From positions 116,860,095-116,924,094 of the forward strand of contig CM061920.1 of assembly GCA_031002005.1 (NCBI GenBank): a DNA stretch of 64,000 nt, written 5' to 3'. A program made the position numbers and the translations under genes. How positions within the stretch are numbered: the stretch's first letter is position 1; each line of letters begins with the position of its first letter. A model generated the notes under the pieces. It was not told the DNA's origin. It searched no databases and worked only from the letters and a program-made list of their open reading frames with translations. This document shows positions 31,380 to 42,191 of the stretch, in pieces. Origin of the DNA: Vandiemenella viatica. Lineage: Eukaryota > Arthropoda > Insecta > Orthoptera > Morabidae.

Positions 31380-33414
31380 GTGAGTTTGCATCCGAATAAC
31401 ATCCGAACTAAGAACAGTAACCAAATAAGAAAGGGGGAAGAAAAATTTATTCCAAAGCAAAAAATAAAGAGAAGTAGAGATCCTATGTACTATAATAGGG
31501 AAGTGAGGAGGTTAAAGAGGTTGGTAAGAAAAGAACATAACAGAGTTAAGAGACAGCAGGGTAGTAGGGAATATTTAAAACAACTAAACAAGGACTTAAT
31601 AACAGCAAAGAAAATGGCCAAAGAGGGGTTTATGAAGAGTATTGTCCGTGCAGGGGGACCATTGACTGATGCATCTAGAAATTTCTATGGCTATATCAGG
31701 AAACTGAGGGGAAGGGAGGATGTAGAGACACTTATAGATAAGGATGGAGAAGAAGTTACTGACGATTTGAAAAAGGCAGAGATTTTAAGTAACTGGTTCA
31801 GAGAAAGCATTAGGGACAATGAATCAGAAACAGGAGGGTCTAATTCGGAGAACGAGCTTAACAACACAATTAGAAATGACGATAGTAAAAAATTTGATAT
31901 CCATCCTGAGGAAATCATGAAGGAAATAAGAAAGCTGAAAAAACATAAAGGGGCTGGTGAAGATAATATTACTACAGATATCTTAAAGATAGCCGGATGT
32001 GACATTGTACCTTATCTTGAAATATTATTTAAATTGAGTCTAGACACTTGCTGCTTACCACAGGACTGGAAAAGTGCAATAGTAGTACCGGTACATAAGG
32101 GAGGGGTGAGAAATAAAGTTGAGAATTACAGGCCAATCAGTTTGACATCAGTGGTAGGTAAATTAATGGAAAGATTGATATGCAACCACAGCAGAAATAT
32201 ATGTGAGGAACGTAATTGGTTTTCAAGCAGGCAACATGGTTTCAGGCAAGGATATTCATGCGAATCTCAGTTGGTGGGATATATGCAAGATATTTCAGAT
32301 GAAATGGACAAGGGAGGCCAAATTGATAGTGTAGCACTAGATCTGTCTAAGGCGTTTGACAGAGTAAGCCATAAAATGGTAGTAAATAAGGTAAAAACCA
32401 TTGGAGTGGATAAGAAAGTGATTTGCTGGGTAGAAGAATTTTTAAAAGGTAGAAAACAGAAAGTTAGGGTAGGAAATGTAGTATCAAAAGAAGTGGAAGT
32501 AAAAATGGGTGTGCCACAGGGTAGCGTATTGGGACCATTGCTATTCATTATTCTAATGAATAATTGTGTTGCCTGTTTACTATCTGAAATTAGATTGTTT
32601 GCAGATGACATAATGCTGTATAAAAGAATCAAAACGATAGAGGATTGTAAACAGTTGCAGGGTGATCTGGACAGGATATCTAATTGGGTTAGTAAACATG
32701 GAATGAAGATAAATGCAAAGAAGAGTCAGCTTATTAGATACACAAATAAAAAACAAAAGGTTAATTATGAATATAAGGTGGGGAAAGAATTGCTTGCTGA
32801 AGACTTGAAATGCAAATATCTTGGAATTACTTTTGATAACAAACTTAACTGGGCAGGACACATAGGACAGGTGGTAGGAAAAGGTTTCAGAGTTCTGCAC
32901 TTGTTGGAGAGAGTTATGAGGGGATGTACGAGAGAAGTCAAGGAATTGGGTTACAAAACTTTGGTAAGACCATTGCTCGAATATGGTAGTGTAGTATGGG
33001 ACCCTCATTTTACGTATCAAATACAGGAGTTGGAGAGGGTGCAAAGAAGGGCTGCTAGATTTGTTTCTGGAAATTATCGCAGAATGCAATCAGTGACGGA
33101 TATGATAAAGGAGCTGGAATGGGATTCATTGCAAGACAGGAGGAGGATGAGGAGGGTCATGGGAGTGTACAGGGCATATACTGGTGATGAGGCATGGAAA
33201 GATATTGCAGTAGGTATGAAAAGTAGTGCATGGAAGGGAAAAGATGACCATGACCACAAGCTGGCACTCGATTTCAGGCACAAGGGTGTAGGAAGATTCT
33301 CTTTTTTTAGGTAAGGGTGTCAGGGATTGGAATGAGTTACCAAGAGAAACGATGAATAATTTACCGAAAACTTTGAAGGAATTTAAAGAAAAAATTTGTA
33401 GAGGGCAAATGTAG
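31380..33414 (+). pseudogene. Reverse transcriptase of LINE copy D (one frameshift near the end)
   Basis: The frame is open from 31380 (no ATG there; the element is probably truncated upstream) to 33314. Order of motifs: a basic linker (MYYNREVRRLKRLVRKEHNR), FYGYIRKLRGRED, HKGAGEDNITTDILK, YRPISLTSVVGKLMERL, QHGFRQGYSCES, LDLSKAFDRVSHK, GVPQGSVLGPLLF, and the catalytic FADDIMLYK at about 32597-32623. Then come FNK-type thumb motifs and LGITFDNKLNWAGHI. An extra T in the T-run at 33300-33308 shifts the frame; the true end lies at 33412-33414. All visible RT catalytic residues are intact. The protein would copy its own RNA at a nicked target site, but needs an endonuclease not present here. 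Confidence 0.88.
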
Positions 33415-33508
33415 GTGGGTGCAGGATAGGGGGAAGATAGCTGTGTAGGGAAATTGCCACCGGAGCCTGTGCTCCATTGCAATTAAATTAAATTAAATTA
33501 AATAAAAA
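31380..33508 (+). mobile_element. LINE family L, copy D: longest and best-preserved copy
   Basis: Contains a 644-codon open frame, the 3' end of the ORF after one frameshift, a 3' UTR ending 'cctgtgctccattgcaatta' and the (attaa)n tail at 33480-33508. It is nearly identical to copy A over about 1.8 kb, so both look recent. It lacks an endonuclease domain upstream, so it is probably 5'-truncated. Confidence 0.88.
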
Positions 33509-33514
33509 TTAGTA

Positions 33515-34165
33515 TGTTTGTTAAGATTGCTTATATCTATGTATAACATAAATTTTAGGTATGTAGCGTCAATAATCCCGAAGGAATAGAGGTTCAAGAT
33601 TGTAATTATATGTGTCTGTGAGATGATTTGAGGTGTCCTTGAAACCTTCTAATCACATATTTCTTTTTGGAATAGAAGGGTGGAGATGGTGGTGTAATTT
33701 CTAACACTGCCTAAGTCATTGGCTTCATAAAAACTGGCAAGTCTACCGTGTGATCTTCAAAAGGAAACTACGCAGAGGACGAGTACAGAATGCGTCACTC
33801 TACTGTCGCTTCAGGTTGGGGTGACTGTCTCCCATTTGCCAGTTCACATCACGCGGTGTGGATGCAAAGTTTAATTGGCCAGTTGGAGGCGTCTTAGAAG
33901 GTCCCAGAACATTTCGAACCTTGTTTCTCACAGTCAAAACTGCTTGCCTCTGTGGCCTCGCAGGAGGGGTTCAGATTCTGCAAACGCGGTCTCATGTTCC
34001 GCGTTCGCCAGGCCTATAGAATTTACTTACATATGCGTCGGAGAAACATGCATACTTTTATGTTTCTTAAATAATATCATGCATCAGTTAAAAAAAAAAC
34101 TTTTTTTGTGTTGTCCAACCAGGTTGACATACATGGCTGGACAACAAATTTCTGAATGGGGCCTT
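33515..34165. other. No gene recognised
   Basis: Open frame 33875-34216 shows no domain. GC is locally higher at 33780-34010 without identifiable content. Confidence 0.4.
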
Positions 34166-34265
34166 AAGGCAGGAGGAATTTATCTGTTATTAACAATAAA
34201 TAAACTGCTTTCATAATTGCTGTGTTAGAGACGACGTGTATCGCGATGTAATCTACTCATAATAT
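34166..34265 (+). repeat. Fragment of the P-like 3' region
   Basis: The stretch 'ggaatttatctgttattaac' through 'gacgtgtatcgcgatgtaat' parallels the P-like 3' region at 38458-38535 and 37590-37660. The core acgtgtatcgcgatg is identical. No TIR or TSD is visible nearby. Confidence 0.5.
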
Positions 34266-36965
34266 GGTTTCTTGAAACGAAAAGGTTCTAACTTAGGCCA
34301 TCGAATATATTCGTTTTAAGTGAAAGACTTAATAATTATTGGCGAATATTGAACAGTAACTATAAGGCACTTTTTTTTTATCATAGACTACTATTTGTAC
34401 TGATTTCTACAAAAAATTAGGACAAATAAAAAATGGGGTTAGTTACCTTCGGTTAAGTTTCAAATTTTGGTCAAAATAATTTGTAATGTTACAGAGATTG
34501 TATAGTAGGAAAAAAAGACACACGGGCAATGAATTTAACTGAGGTGGAATCGAAACCATTAAATATTTGTCATGAACATACAAAAATGACATTTCGTGCA
34601 CGACCATTTTGGTACTTTTAGTGAACAGACTTTTGTGCTGGTACCTGGTATACTCTTAGCATTTTACAATTTTGTTTTCTCCCCAAGCTTTTACTTCTCA
34701 CGTATATTATGACACAAATATTATGAACGGAATTATGGTGTGACACCTGAGGCGTTATACTATTTCATGTAACGCAACTACAGACATCTCTTTATGAACT
34801 GACCGACAGTACACTTAAACAAAAAAGGTTAAGCTCATATGTATGTTTCCTGCTTCCGAACTATTATTATTTACCTGTATCAGTTTTAAACTAAACGCAC
34901 ACATGCATATATCAGAAAATTTTTACTTTTATTTCTGAAAAGAATTGTGGGTGTATGTTAAAGTAAAAAGTAAGTGCGGCACTGCCATCTACGACATAGG
35001 GAATTCTATCATGTTTGCGAATTGATAATTGTAATTTGTAAAGGAGGTATTCGTTTTTGCAGGATAAAAACTATCCTATGTTACTACGTACATAATTTAA
35101 TAACTCAGTGCCAAATTTAATTTACATCTGCTGAGCAATCAAGTCGTGATTGAGGCAGCAAGTACATCCAAACGTTTATCCAAACTTTCTCAATGATAGA
35201 TTAAAGGATATTTTAATTTGAAAAGCTGATGAGAATCTAAAATTGGCAAGAATCTCGATGCTCGGGATATACAGGAAAATTGTAACAATATGACATTTAT
35301 CTTATCTTTAAACGAGCAACACTTATTTGTACTCTCGTAAACGGCTCTAACGATTTTGAAGAAATTTCGTATTTAGATAAAGTTTTATTTTTTAAGATAA
35401 CCTAAATGGCTGTCTTCCTAGAAAAACGAAATTTTACAAAATACGAACAATTTTTACACCTGGCATCTCGAAAACGGCCATCTCGTAGACGATTCAGGTA
35501 CCAGAAAGCCTATTAATAATTTCCCTTTGGTTACAGCAAGGAATTCATATATTTAAACGAACAGTTCTTGTATACTAGCTGACCAGTGGGAATACTAGTA
35601 CTATATGTTTAATTGTAAAACATTTAAAAAGAAGATATTCAAAAAATAAATGTCAACTTTGTCAGAAGTGATACTTTATAAAACTACTTTAAAAATAATA
35701 TTAGCAGTTATAATATATAATCATTGTTTACTTTTTACCATATGTTATAACCCTGCTGTTGCCAATTTATCCTAGCAGGGTAAGTCAGATATAACCTGCC
35801 TATTTCGATTTATCCGGGCAGGTTGAGCTCGAAATAACCAGCCTGTCAGTTTGTTGGTTTAATGTTAAATAAAAACCATACATAGACTTCAGCAAAACAA
35901 GAAATGTTTAATAAACCAGTATAAGTAAATGCCGCATCATTTTATGATACAATCCGCGCTTTTCTACCACCTCAGCGATCACACCCACACTCTCTCAGAG
36001 CGCGACTTATATCAATACCACCTAAAGGAGAAGGCCTGGCCTCTCAGTTTGTGACGTCTCTCAGTTTGTAATGTTTGGCATTAGCTCCCGTCAGACGCGG
36101 CAGAAGAGTACGACCAAATATTACAGTAATAGTTTTTATGTTGTTTTACGAAGACTTCTTTTTACCTCAAAATATCATGGGTAGGCACTATTTCACATTT
36201 TCCTAAATAGAAGCAAAAGTATTTGAAAAATATACAAATTCTGCTAAACTTCGCAATGTTTCTTATTCATCTGAAAATAAATTGGACAACAATTAACAGG
36301 CATTTTAGCCTAATTAAAGAATCTTTTACTATTTCTGATAAATACAGTTTCAGTGATATTTCTTTTCCATTAGAAAAATTGATCTTGAGTTTGTTTTCCC
36401 GTTCGACATGCCGTCGAAAAATCAGTATCTTGTTTTTTCATCAGCCAGCACTTTAACAAGCATATATATGAAACATCAGCAGACATCTAGATAATATCTG
36501 TTTAATTTGATGATAGCACAAATATTTTACCAAATACAACAGCTAAAATTGTTTTTTAAAATAATAATATTTAACAAGTGGATTTTTTTTTCAAATTTTA
36601 CGCACCCTCACACACAGTAGGAATAAACAAATGAGTATGGCTTAGTATTTATTGGAAGTGCCACATTGATTTAAAAAATTTCACAATTACTCACAAATGC
36701 ATTATATCGCATAAAGCACAATGCAGAGTAAAATAACTGATAAACAGCAAATCCATTTTAGTCACTGAAATAAAATAAATCAAAATTGATTATATACATC
36801 TTTTAGAAGATGGTTTACTGAATTTTTCAAAGTCTGATTTTTCCTGTGTTACTCAAGGATAACTATAATTCATTATTTCAGTCATTGAACAGAGTACTGA
36901 TACAAAAATAAACAAGGAACAATATCCTTTGAATAGCCCCTTTCAGATCAAGAATTACTGAGAGT
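34266..36965. other. Gene-poor AT-rich region with a pair of related hairpins
   Basis: No coding domain is seen. At 35750-35781 and 35793-35824 two hairpins with 8-bp stems (ACCCTGCT/AGCAGGGT and AACCTGCC/GGCAGGTT) have similar loops containing 'tttatcc', spaced 43 bp apart. A short duplication 'ctctcagtttgt' lies at 36041-36070. Confidence 0.5.
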
Positions 36966-37432
36966 AAAAGCAGCCCTCTTAAATCTTATGAGTTGCCCAA
37001 GCTGTTGCCATCTCTCTCAAATGAAAACTTTTAAAATGCTTATTTTTATCACAATCAATAAGAAAACAATGGCTTACTTTACAGACCCACCAAAAACTAG
37101 TTTGGCTTATCCTCATCCAAGTAATTCTCATGAGCCTTTATTTTTCATTATAGATGCAGTACATATATTTAAGAATATACATAACAACTGGGTCAATCAA
37201 AAGGATCACAATCAAAATTTTAATTACCCAGACATTGATAGTGTTGACTTAAATATGCCTATGTATGTATCTTCATTTTCAGCAATAAAAGAACTTCATG
37301 CATTGGAAAGCCATGATCTAGTAAGATACTCATATGGATTATCTTTCAAAGCTTGATTTCCAACAAATTTTGAAAGACTGTGAAATTAGTGCAAAATATA
37401 TTTAATGAGAATGTGGTTTAGGGTTTGTTACA
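36966..37432 (+). pseudogene. P-type transposase catalytic-domain fragment
   Basis: The open frame 36988-37356 contains YPHPSNSHEPLFFIID, then AVHIFKNIHNNWVNQKD, then FSAIKELHALESHDLVRYSYGLSFKA. After an in-frame stop it continues FPTNFERL. This order is characteristic of P-element/THAP9-type transposases. Asp-x-x-His (DAVH) followed by a basic/Asn-Trp segment corresponds to the D(2)H motif of the RNase H-like fold. In a full enzyme it helps bind the catalytic metal. Only about 130-150 residues remain of a protein usually of 750 or more, and stops follow at about 37354 and 37380. It lies upstream of a P-like 3' region (37540-38246), so it probably belongs to the same element. Confidence 0.75.
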
Positions 37433-37539
37433 TTTATGAGAGAGATACAGTCTTCCCAGTTACCAAGGTACTGCTAATTTCATTTCATTGATAGTTAAGT
37501 GGTGTGGAATAGTTTGATTTTGTAGTGGCAATATTATTG

Positions 37540-38246
37540 GAAATGTGGGTAGGTTGAAATGCGGCATGTACTAGAAGGGTACAAATAATTTATCATTAGT
37601 TGTTACTAATTTCATGAGTACCATGTTAGTGGCACAACGTGTATCGCGATGTAAACTACTCCCTCATAAGCTTCTGAATTTTGATGTATGGTAAGAAGAT
37701 AAATGCTCTGATGTTGCTAGCAAAGTTACATAGGCCACTAACAGTACCACATCTTCTGAGTAAGCTCAAAACCTATGAGGTCTTTTGAAGGGTTCAAGTT
37801 TTTTTATTTATTTATTTTAAAAAAGTTCTAAACATTGACTTAACCTAACCTAACTACCCTCATTTGGAGACAGAATATATCGAGAACTAAGCGAGATATC
37901 GAAAATATATATTCTTTACTTTTGAGTTATCTCATCGTGTTACGTAAGAACCTATCATCAAATTTGACTTTAGGGAAATTTTTATTCTGAATTTCAACCC
38001 GAAACTCCTTACTTTCCAGACAGTATCCAAACGATATCCAGACGATATCAAAAAATTTTATTACTTCATTTTTGATCTGTCTCGTCGAGTTACATAAAAA
38101 TACATCATCAAATTTCGGTGCCACAGTTGTCTTATGATTTCCTTGAGGTTTTTGTGCCGATTCCCAGTGTTTCTATGGCCGAATAATATGGCGGCCTACC
38201 CAACACACTTCTATCTACCCGGCTTCACTCCAGTGCGTGGTGAAGG
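37540..38246 (+). mobile_element. 3' part of P-like element delta, truncated before its 3' TIR
   Basis: Contains the P-like 3' region ('cacaacgtgtatcgcgatgt' near 37635), then the 3' arm with two tandem units (about 37880-38110) and the segment 'ccttgaggtttttgtgcc' ... 'cttcactccagtgcgtggtg'. It breaks off at 38246, about 45 bp before the expected terminus, where P-like copy gamma begins. Together with 36966-37432 it is the only copy here that retains transposase core sequence. Confidence 0.7.
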
Positions 38247-40077
38247 CATGGAGGAAGGATATATATGGAGGAGAAATGACGTTGAATCTGTGACGCCACC
38301 TCTAAACTCTCGGCTGATACTGCGCATGCGCGGTGGTGGTGGCGGCCATGTTGCGAATCCATACAAATGCAAAGTTCACATTGTGTTTGATGCTGTAATT
38401 ATTTCATTTTCTAATGTGTATAATTGTTTAGAATGCCATCTTGTGTTGCAAAAGGGACAAAGAATTTATCTATTATTGTTAGTAATTTCATGAGAATCCA
38501 TGTTGGTGACAATACGTGTATCGCGATGGAAACTACTTCCAGCTATACCCAATTAAGCTTACAATGTATTGAAGCGGTCCGCTCGCGGAAGCTTCATATT
38601 TAACAAGCATGCGTTTGTCGGTGTGAGCAGGAGAGACTATTTGGCAGTGCAACTATCGCGGCACCCTTTGAGTGCAGGTGTTTGGAGATGGGGAAGGAGA
38701 TAAGCTGACCGCATTCCTTCAGTAGACAGTCCGCCCCGTACCAGCGGTGCGGGAAGTATAGAGCGTGTGTGTGCTTGTATACACGGAAGGATACACTATT
38801 ATTTGATAATAAGTTCAGACAAGTTTCGTTTTTCTTGTTTCACGTTAAAACCCTCGTTTTGAGGAGAAGATTGCAGCTGGTCAGGGAGACGCCGTTCGAA
38901 AGGATAATCATTGAATGTGTTCCAAAGCAAGTGCTCGTCCAGTGTAATTACAGTGCGACGATTGAAGTTTGTTTTGCGTGTGTTGTGCGCAGAAATTCCA
39001 GAAGAACGGACAGGGCTGACTACAATATAGACATCAACTAGATGGTAATTACACAATTTTTATATTCCCCCAGAACAAACCGAGTCAAAGTGTGGCGCAT
39101 TGTAGTACCCGAAAGCGAAAATCTGTAGAGAACTGTGCTCTCTGATTGTATTTTGAGTTAGTCGAACTTTGTTCATGATCTGTCATTTCGTTGTTTATTT
39201 AATCAATTTTTATTATATAGATTTAATTCTTGTTTTATGTATTAGTCAATGCAAATCATCTTTTATTATATTGATAACAATAAATGCAAGTGTCAGTAGA
39301 TAAAATTAATATAATTTTCCTTGCAATAAAACAAATAATTACATTTCTAAATATTTATTGAAAATTCTGGAATTACTACTTACATGGCGCCCAGGCAAAA
39401 TTGAACAAGGTATTTTATATATACAAAATTTTACTGATAGAGAGTAATAATAACTAGTGGCAATCCTTACTCCCGGGTAAAATACAGTATGGTAACAAGA
39501 TAACTATTTTTCTGGTCTAGGCCGCATTTCAACCTAACCACAAATGGTAGTAATAAAACTGAAATATCCATTCTGCATGTCCACCATGTAATTCATTGTG
39601 GCTTTGGCAGAATTAATTTTTGGTCCAGGCTGCGTCCCAACCCAATCCCCTCAATTTGGAGACAGTATATCGCACAAACTAAACAAGATATCGAAAAATT
39701 TTATTATTTATTTTCGATTTTATCGTCGTGTTACATAAGAATCCATCATCAAATTTGACTTTTGTGAAATGTTTCTTCTGCATTTCAACCAAAAACATCT
39801 CACATTTGAGACGGAATATCTCGAAAACTAAGCAGGATATCAAAAAAATTTATTCTTCCTTTTTTATTTGTCTCATCGAATTACATAATAATCCATCAGC
39901 AGATTGCGGCGTTACGTTTATCTTAGAGTCCCCTTGATGTTTTTGTACATATACCCCGTGTCTGTATGGATGCGGCCTAGACCCCTCCCCCCCCCCCCTC
40001 CACTCCTCCTCCGCCTGCTTCACTTCAATGTGTGGTGAAGATCTCTTGCGTCGTCTCCATATATTCCTTGCTCCATG
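38247..40077 (+). mobile_element. Non-autonomous P-like element copy gamma (contains a solo LTR)
   Basis: Left end catggaggaaggatatatat; right end, reverse-complemented from 40077, catggagcaaggaatatatg. The internal order matches copy alpha: 5' UTR, ATG with PSCVA then Lys (38434), 3' region, and 3' arm with two tandem units. The join between the start codon region and the 3' region is the same as in alpha. No matching 8-bp TSD is found (ggtgaagg on the left, ttggccac on the right), so the left flank was probably altered by deletion or recombination with element delta. Confidence 0.75.
38570..39486. mobile_element. Probable solo LTR (917 bp) inserted in P-like copy gamma
   Basis: The segment begins TGAAGCGG and ends AAAATACA (TG...CA) and is flanked by gtat at 38566-38569 and 39487-39490, a 4-bp TSD. 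Copy alpha shows the empty site (tacaatgtatggtaac on the gamma-sense strand). No internal direct repeat, gag or pol exists, which fits recombination between two LTRs. The owner family is not otherwise present in the window. Confidence 0.6.
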
Positions 40078-40089
40078 TTGGCCACGCCC

Positions 40090-40747
40090 TGTATAGATTG
40101 TAAGGAATTTCAGTAGAATTAATGGATGTCAGTGAAGGTAATTTTTCCCAGGCCTCGCACAGAGACGTAACCCGATTCTTGATACTCAGCTTTAGTCTAG
40201 AGGCTAGCAAGAGCGTTCCGTAGGGAAGGGCACCTTAACCTTGGCTTTGAAAAACGTCATGGTAAGCCCTTTTCAGCCAATCAGAAGGCGCGCGCGATGC
40301 CCCTCCACTCTCACTGGGCCGCGCGGAGCGCAGTAGAGTCCAGGCTTCGAGAGGAGTGTTTTGTGAACCATGCAGCATGTAAGATCACCAGAGTGAGCGT
40401 AATTGGCTTTATGACAAGGTAATGTGTTCCAACTCTCTCTCTGCTGGCTGGGAAGGTTACTTTTGACTGATGGTTTGCACTGAGATAGGTAACTAGTAAA
40501 TACCAGTTATTTTCAAGAAGTATTTCATGTATATTCCCATGTACTCTTCATTTTTGAATTATTAAAGTCAGTCAGCCTTCTAATTGCGCTTATTTATCAC
40601 ATTCACCAATTTCCTACATACTATATGTTAGTAGGCACGTGATCGCTTCGGTCATAGAATCACATATCTTTGGTAAAACTAACCAGGGAGTGGTTGATCG
40701 AAGACGAACTCCCAAGTTCTTGTGGCACTCTACCTTTGGTCGCTACA
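40090..40747 (+). repeat. 5' LTR of the errantivirus-like element
   Basis: Starts tgtatagattgtaaggaatt, ends gtcgctaca. Compared with the 3' LTR it carries about 46 extra bp of GC-rich sequence around 40285-40332 and an 11-bp extra piece near 40108. It should hold the promoter and polyadenylation signals; an 'attaaag' motif is at about 40560. Confidence 0.9.
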
Positions 40748-40762
40748 GAAATAAAATAAAAA

Positions 40763-40780
40763 TGGTGTCAGATTTTGGAG
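40763..40780 (+). promoter_or_regulatory. Candidate primer-binding site
   Basis: tggtgtcagattttggag, 15 nt after the 5' LTR, starts like the complement of an insect tRNA-Leu 3' end. The distance is longer than usual, so the call is tentative. Confidence 0.45.
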
Positions 40781-41239
40781 TAGATTACGTGATATCGGTG
40801 ATTGTTGATTGCAGAAAATTTTGAGAGATTTTGGAAAGTTATTTTCCTTTTAGTACGGCATAGAGACGGATCTTCTCTGTCGCTGTAACAAACTTTCTTA
40901 GGCGTAGAAGCCGCAGAGAGTGGAACGCAAAGCCAGAAACGGAACGAGAAGTCAGTGAAGCAAAGTAATTTTGCGAGCTTAGAGAGTGCACCTTGGAGCT
41001 GAAACGGGAGACGTGCAAGACGCGACCGATAAGCAGTTGGAAGTTCGGAGGCCAGCGTACAGAGGGCGCCAGCGGTGGACTACCAAGCAGGCATCACCAT
41101 TGCGGAGACGGGTGGACGGCGGCGACTAATCAGAGAGCGTCTTCACCACAACAAACCGGACGGCGCCATATTCGATATGGAGCAGCTATAGCAGACGACA
41201 ACGCATCAAAAGTGAGTAAGCGCTACGCAGTGATTCAAA

Positions 41240-42191
41240 ATGAATGCAGCACCAAGTGAAGTGAATAGTGAAGAGGGTAGTGTGGGAAAGTTTCAGAAGC
41301 ATTAAAGTTAATTGCGAATTCAGTTAGTGGCGAAAAAGACGAATTACAACCATTCATTGAAAATGTTTCGACTGCATTTAAATTAGTCGCTAAGAAAGGT
41401 CATGATGTTCTTCTTCATTTTGTCAAATACAAAATCCTTGGCAACGCGAGAAGCAAATTACTTGTAAGACAATTTACAAAAACATGGGAATCTGTAAAGG
41501 AAATCTTGATTGAAAGGAAGGACGTTCCTTGGATCATTACGCTTGTAATGTTTTTGCAGCACGTCAGGGAAAAAAAGAACCAATTGTTGAATGGGACGCG
41601 AGGATCGACAAGCTCTCACATGATTTTAGAAATGCTGTAGCTAAAGAAATTCCTGAGGAGGATGTAAAAGGGAGTTTAACTTTAGTTGACAGACTATCCC
41701 GTATTACATTTATTAATGGCTTAATTAATGACAGAATTCAGACAATTGTTCGGGCGCGGGGTTCCACTATCACGTTGCCTGTCGCCATAGAGATAGCAAG
41801 CGTTGAAGAAAGCGCGTTAATGTCACAAAAAGAGAAGGCATTCGTTGGGCGTTCAGACACACGCACCATACAGTGTAGTGCCACTAAAAGGTGCTATTTG
41901 TGCAACAAGTTAGGCCATATCAGTAAGGATTGTAGAAGCCAACCCATCTGTCAAATATATCGAGAGAAGGGGCATATTGCAACAGCTTGTAAAACACGCA
42001 CACAGTTCAGACGAATAAGTTCTGTCACATGCAAATTCTGTCACCGAAAAGGTCATGTTATTGCCGACTGCAGAGTAAAGAGTGCAGTTTGTTTCAAATA
42101 TCAGCAAACGGGGCACTATGCGTCAAATTGCCGCAACAATGACACCACACAAAAAGCGAACAAGGTTCCGGGAAACGAGCGAAGGGTGTGA
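41240..42191 (+). pseudogene. gag of the errantivirus-like element, frameshifted
   Basis: The ATG at 41240 opens a short frame that stops at about 41308. The next frame (about 41290-41525) and then 41529-42191 carry the rest, so at least two frameshifts occur before the capsid-like part. The C-terminal half has four tandem zinc-knuckle-like units between about 41892 and 42135. Units 1 and 3 keep Cys-x2-Cys-x4-His-x4-Cys, whereas units 2 and 4 have Tyr in place of the second Cys. Gag would package RNA and form the particle core. It overlaps the pol frame by 4 nt at its stop. Confidence 0.85.

Noticed and set aside
39384..39400. tggcgcccaggc as a retroviral primer-binding site
   Set aside because: It lies inside the segment bounded by the 4-bp TSD, about 100 bp before its end, and no retroelement interior follows. 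It is more likely coincidental within a solo LTR.
38239..40085. 8-bp TSD for P-like copy gamma
   Set aside because: Left octamer ggtgaagg and right octamer ttggccac do not match, so no TSD is claimed. The left flank is probably rearranged.
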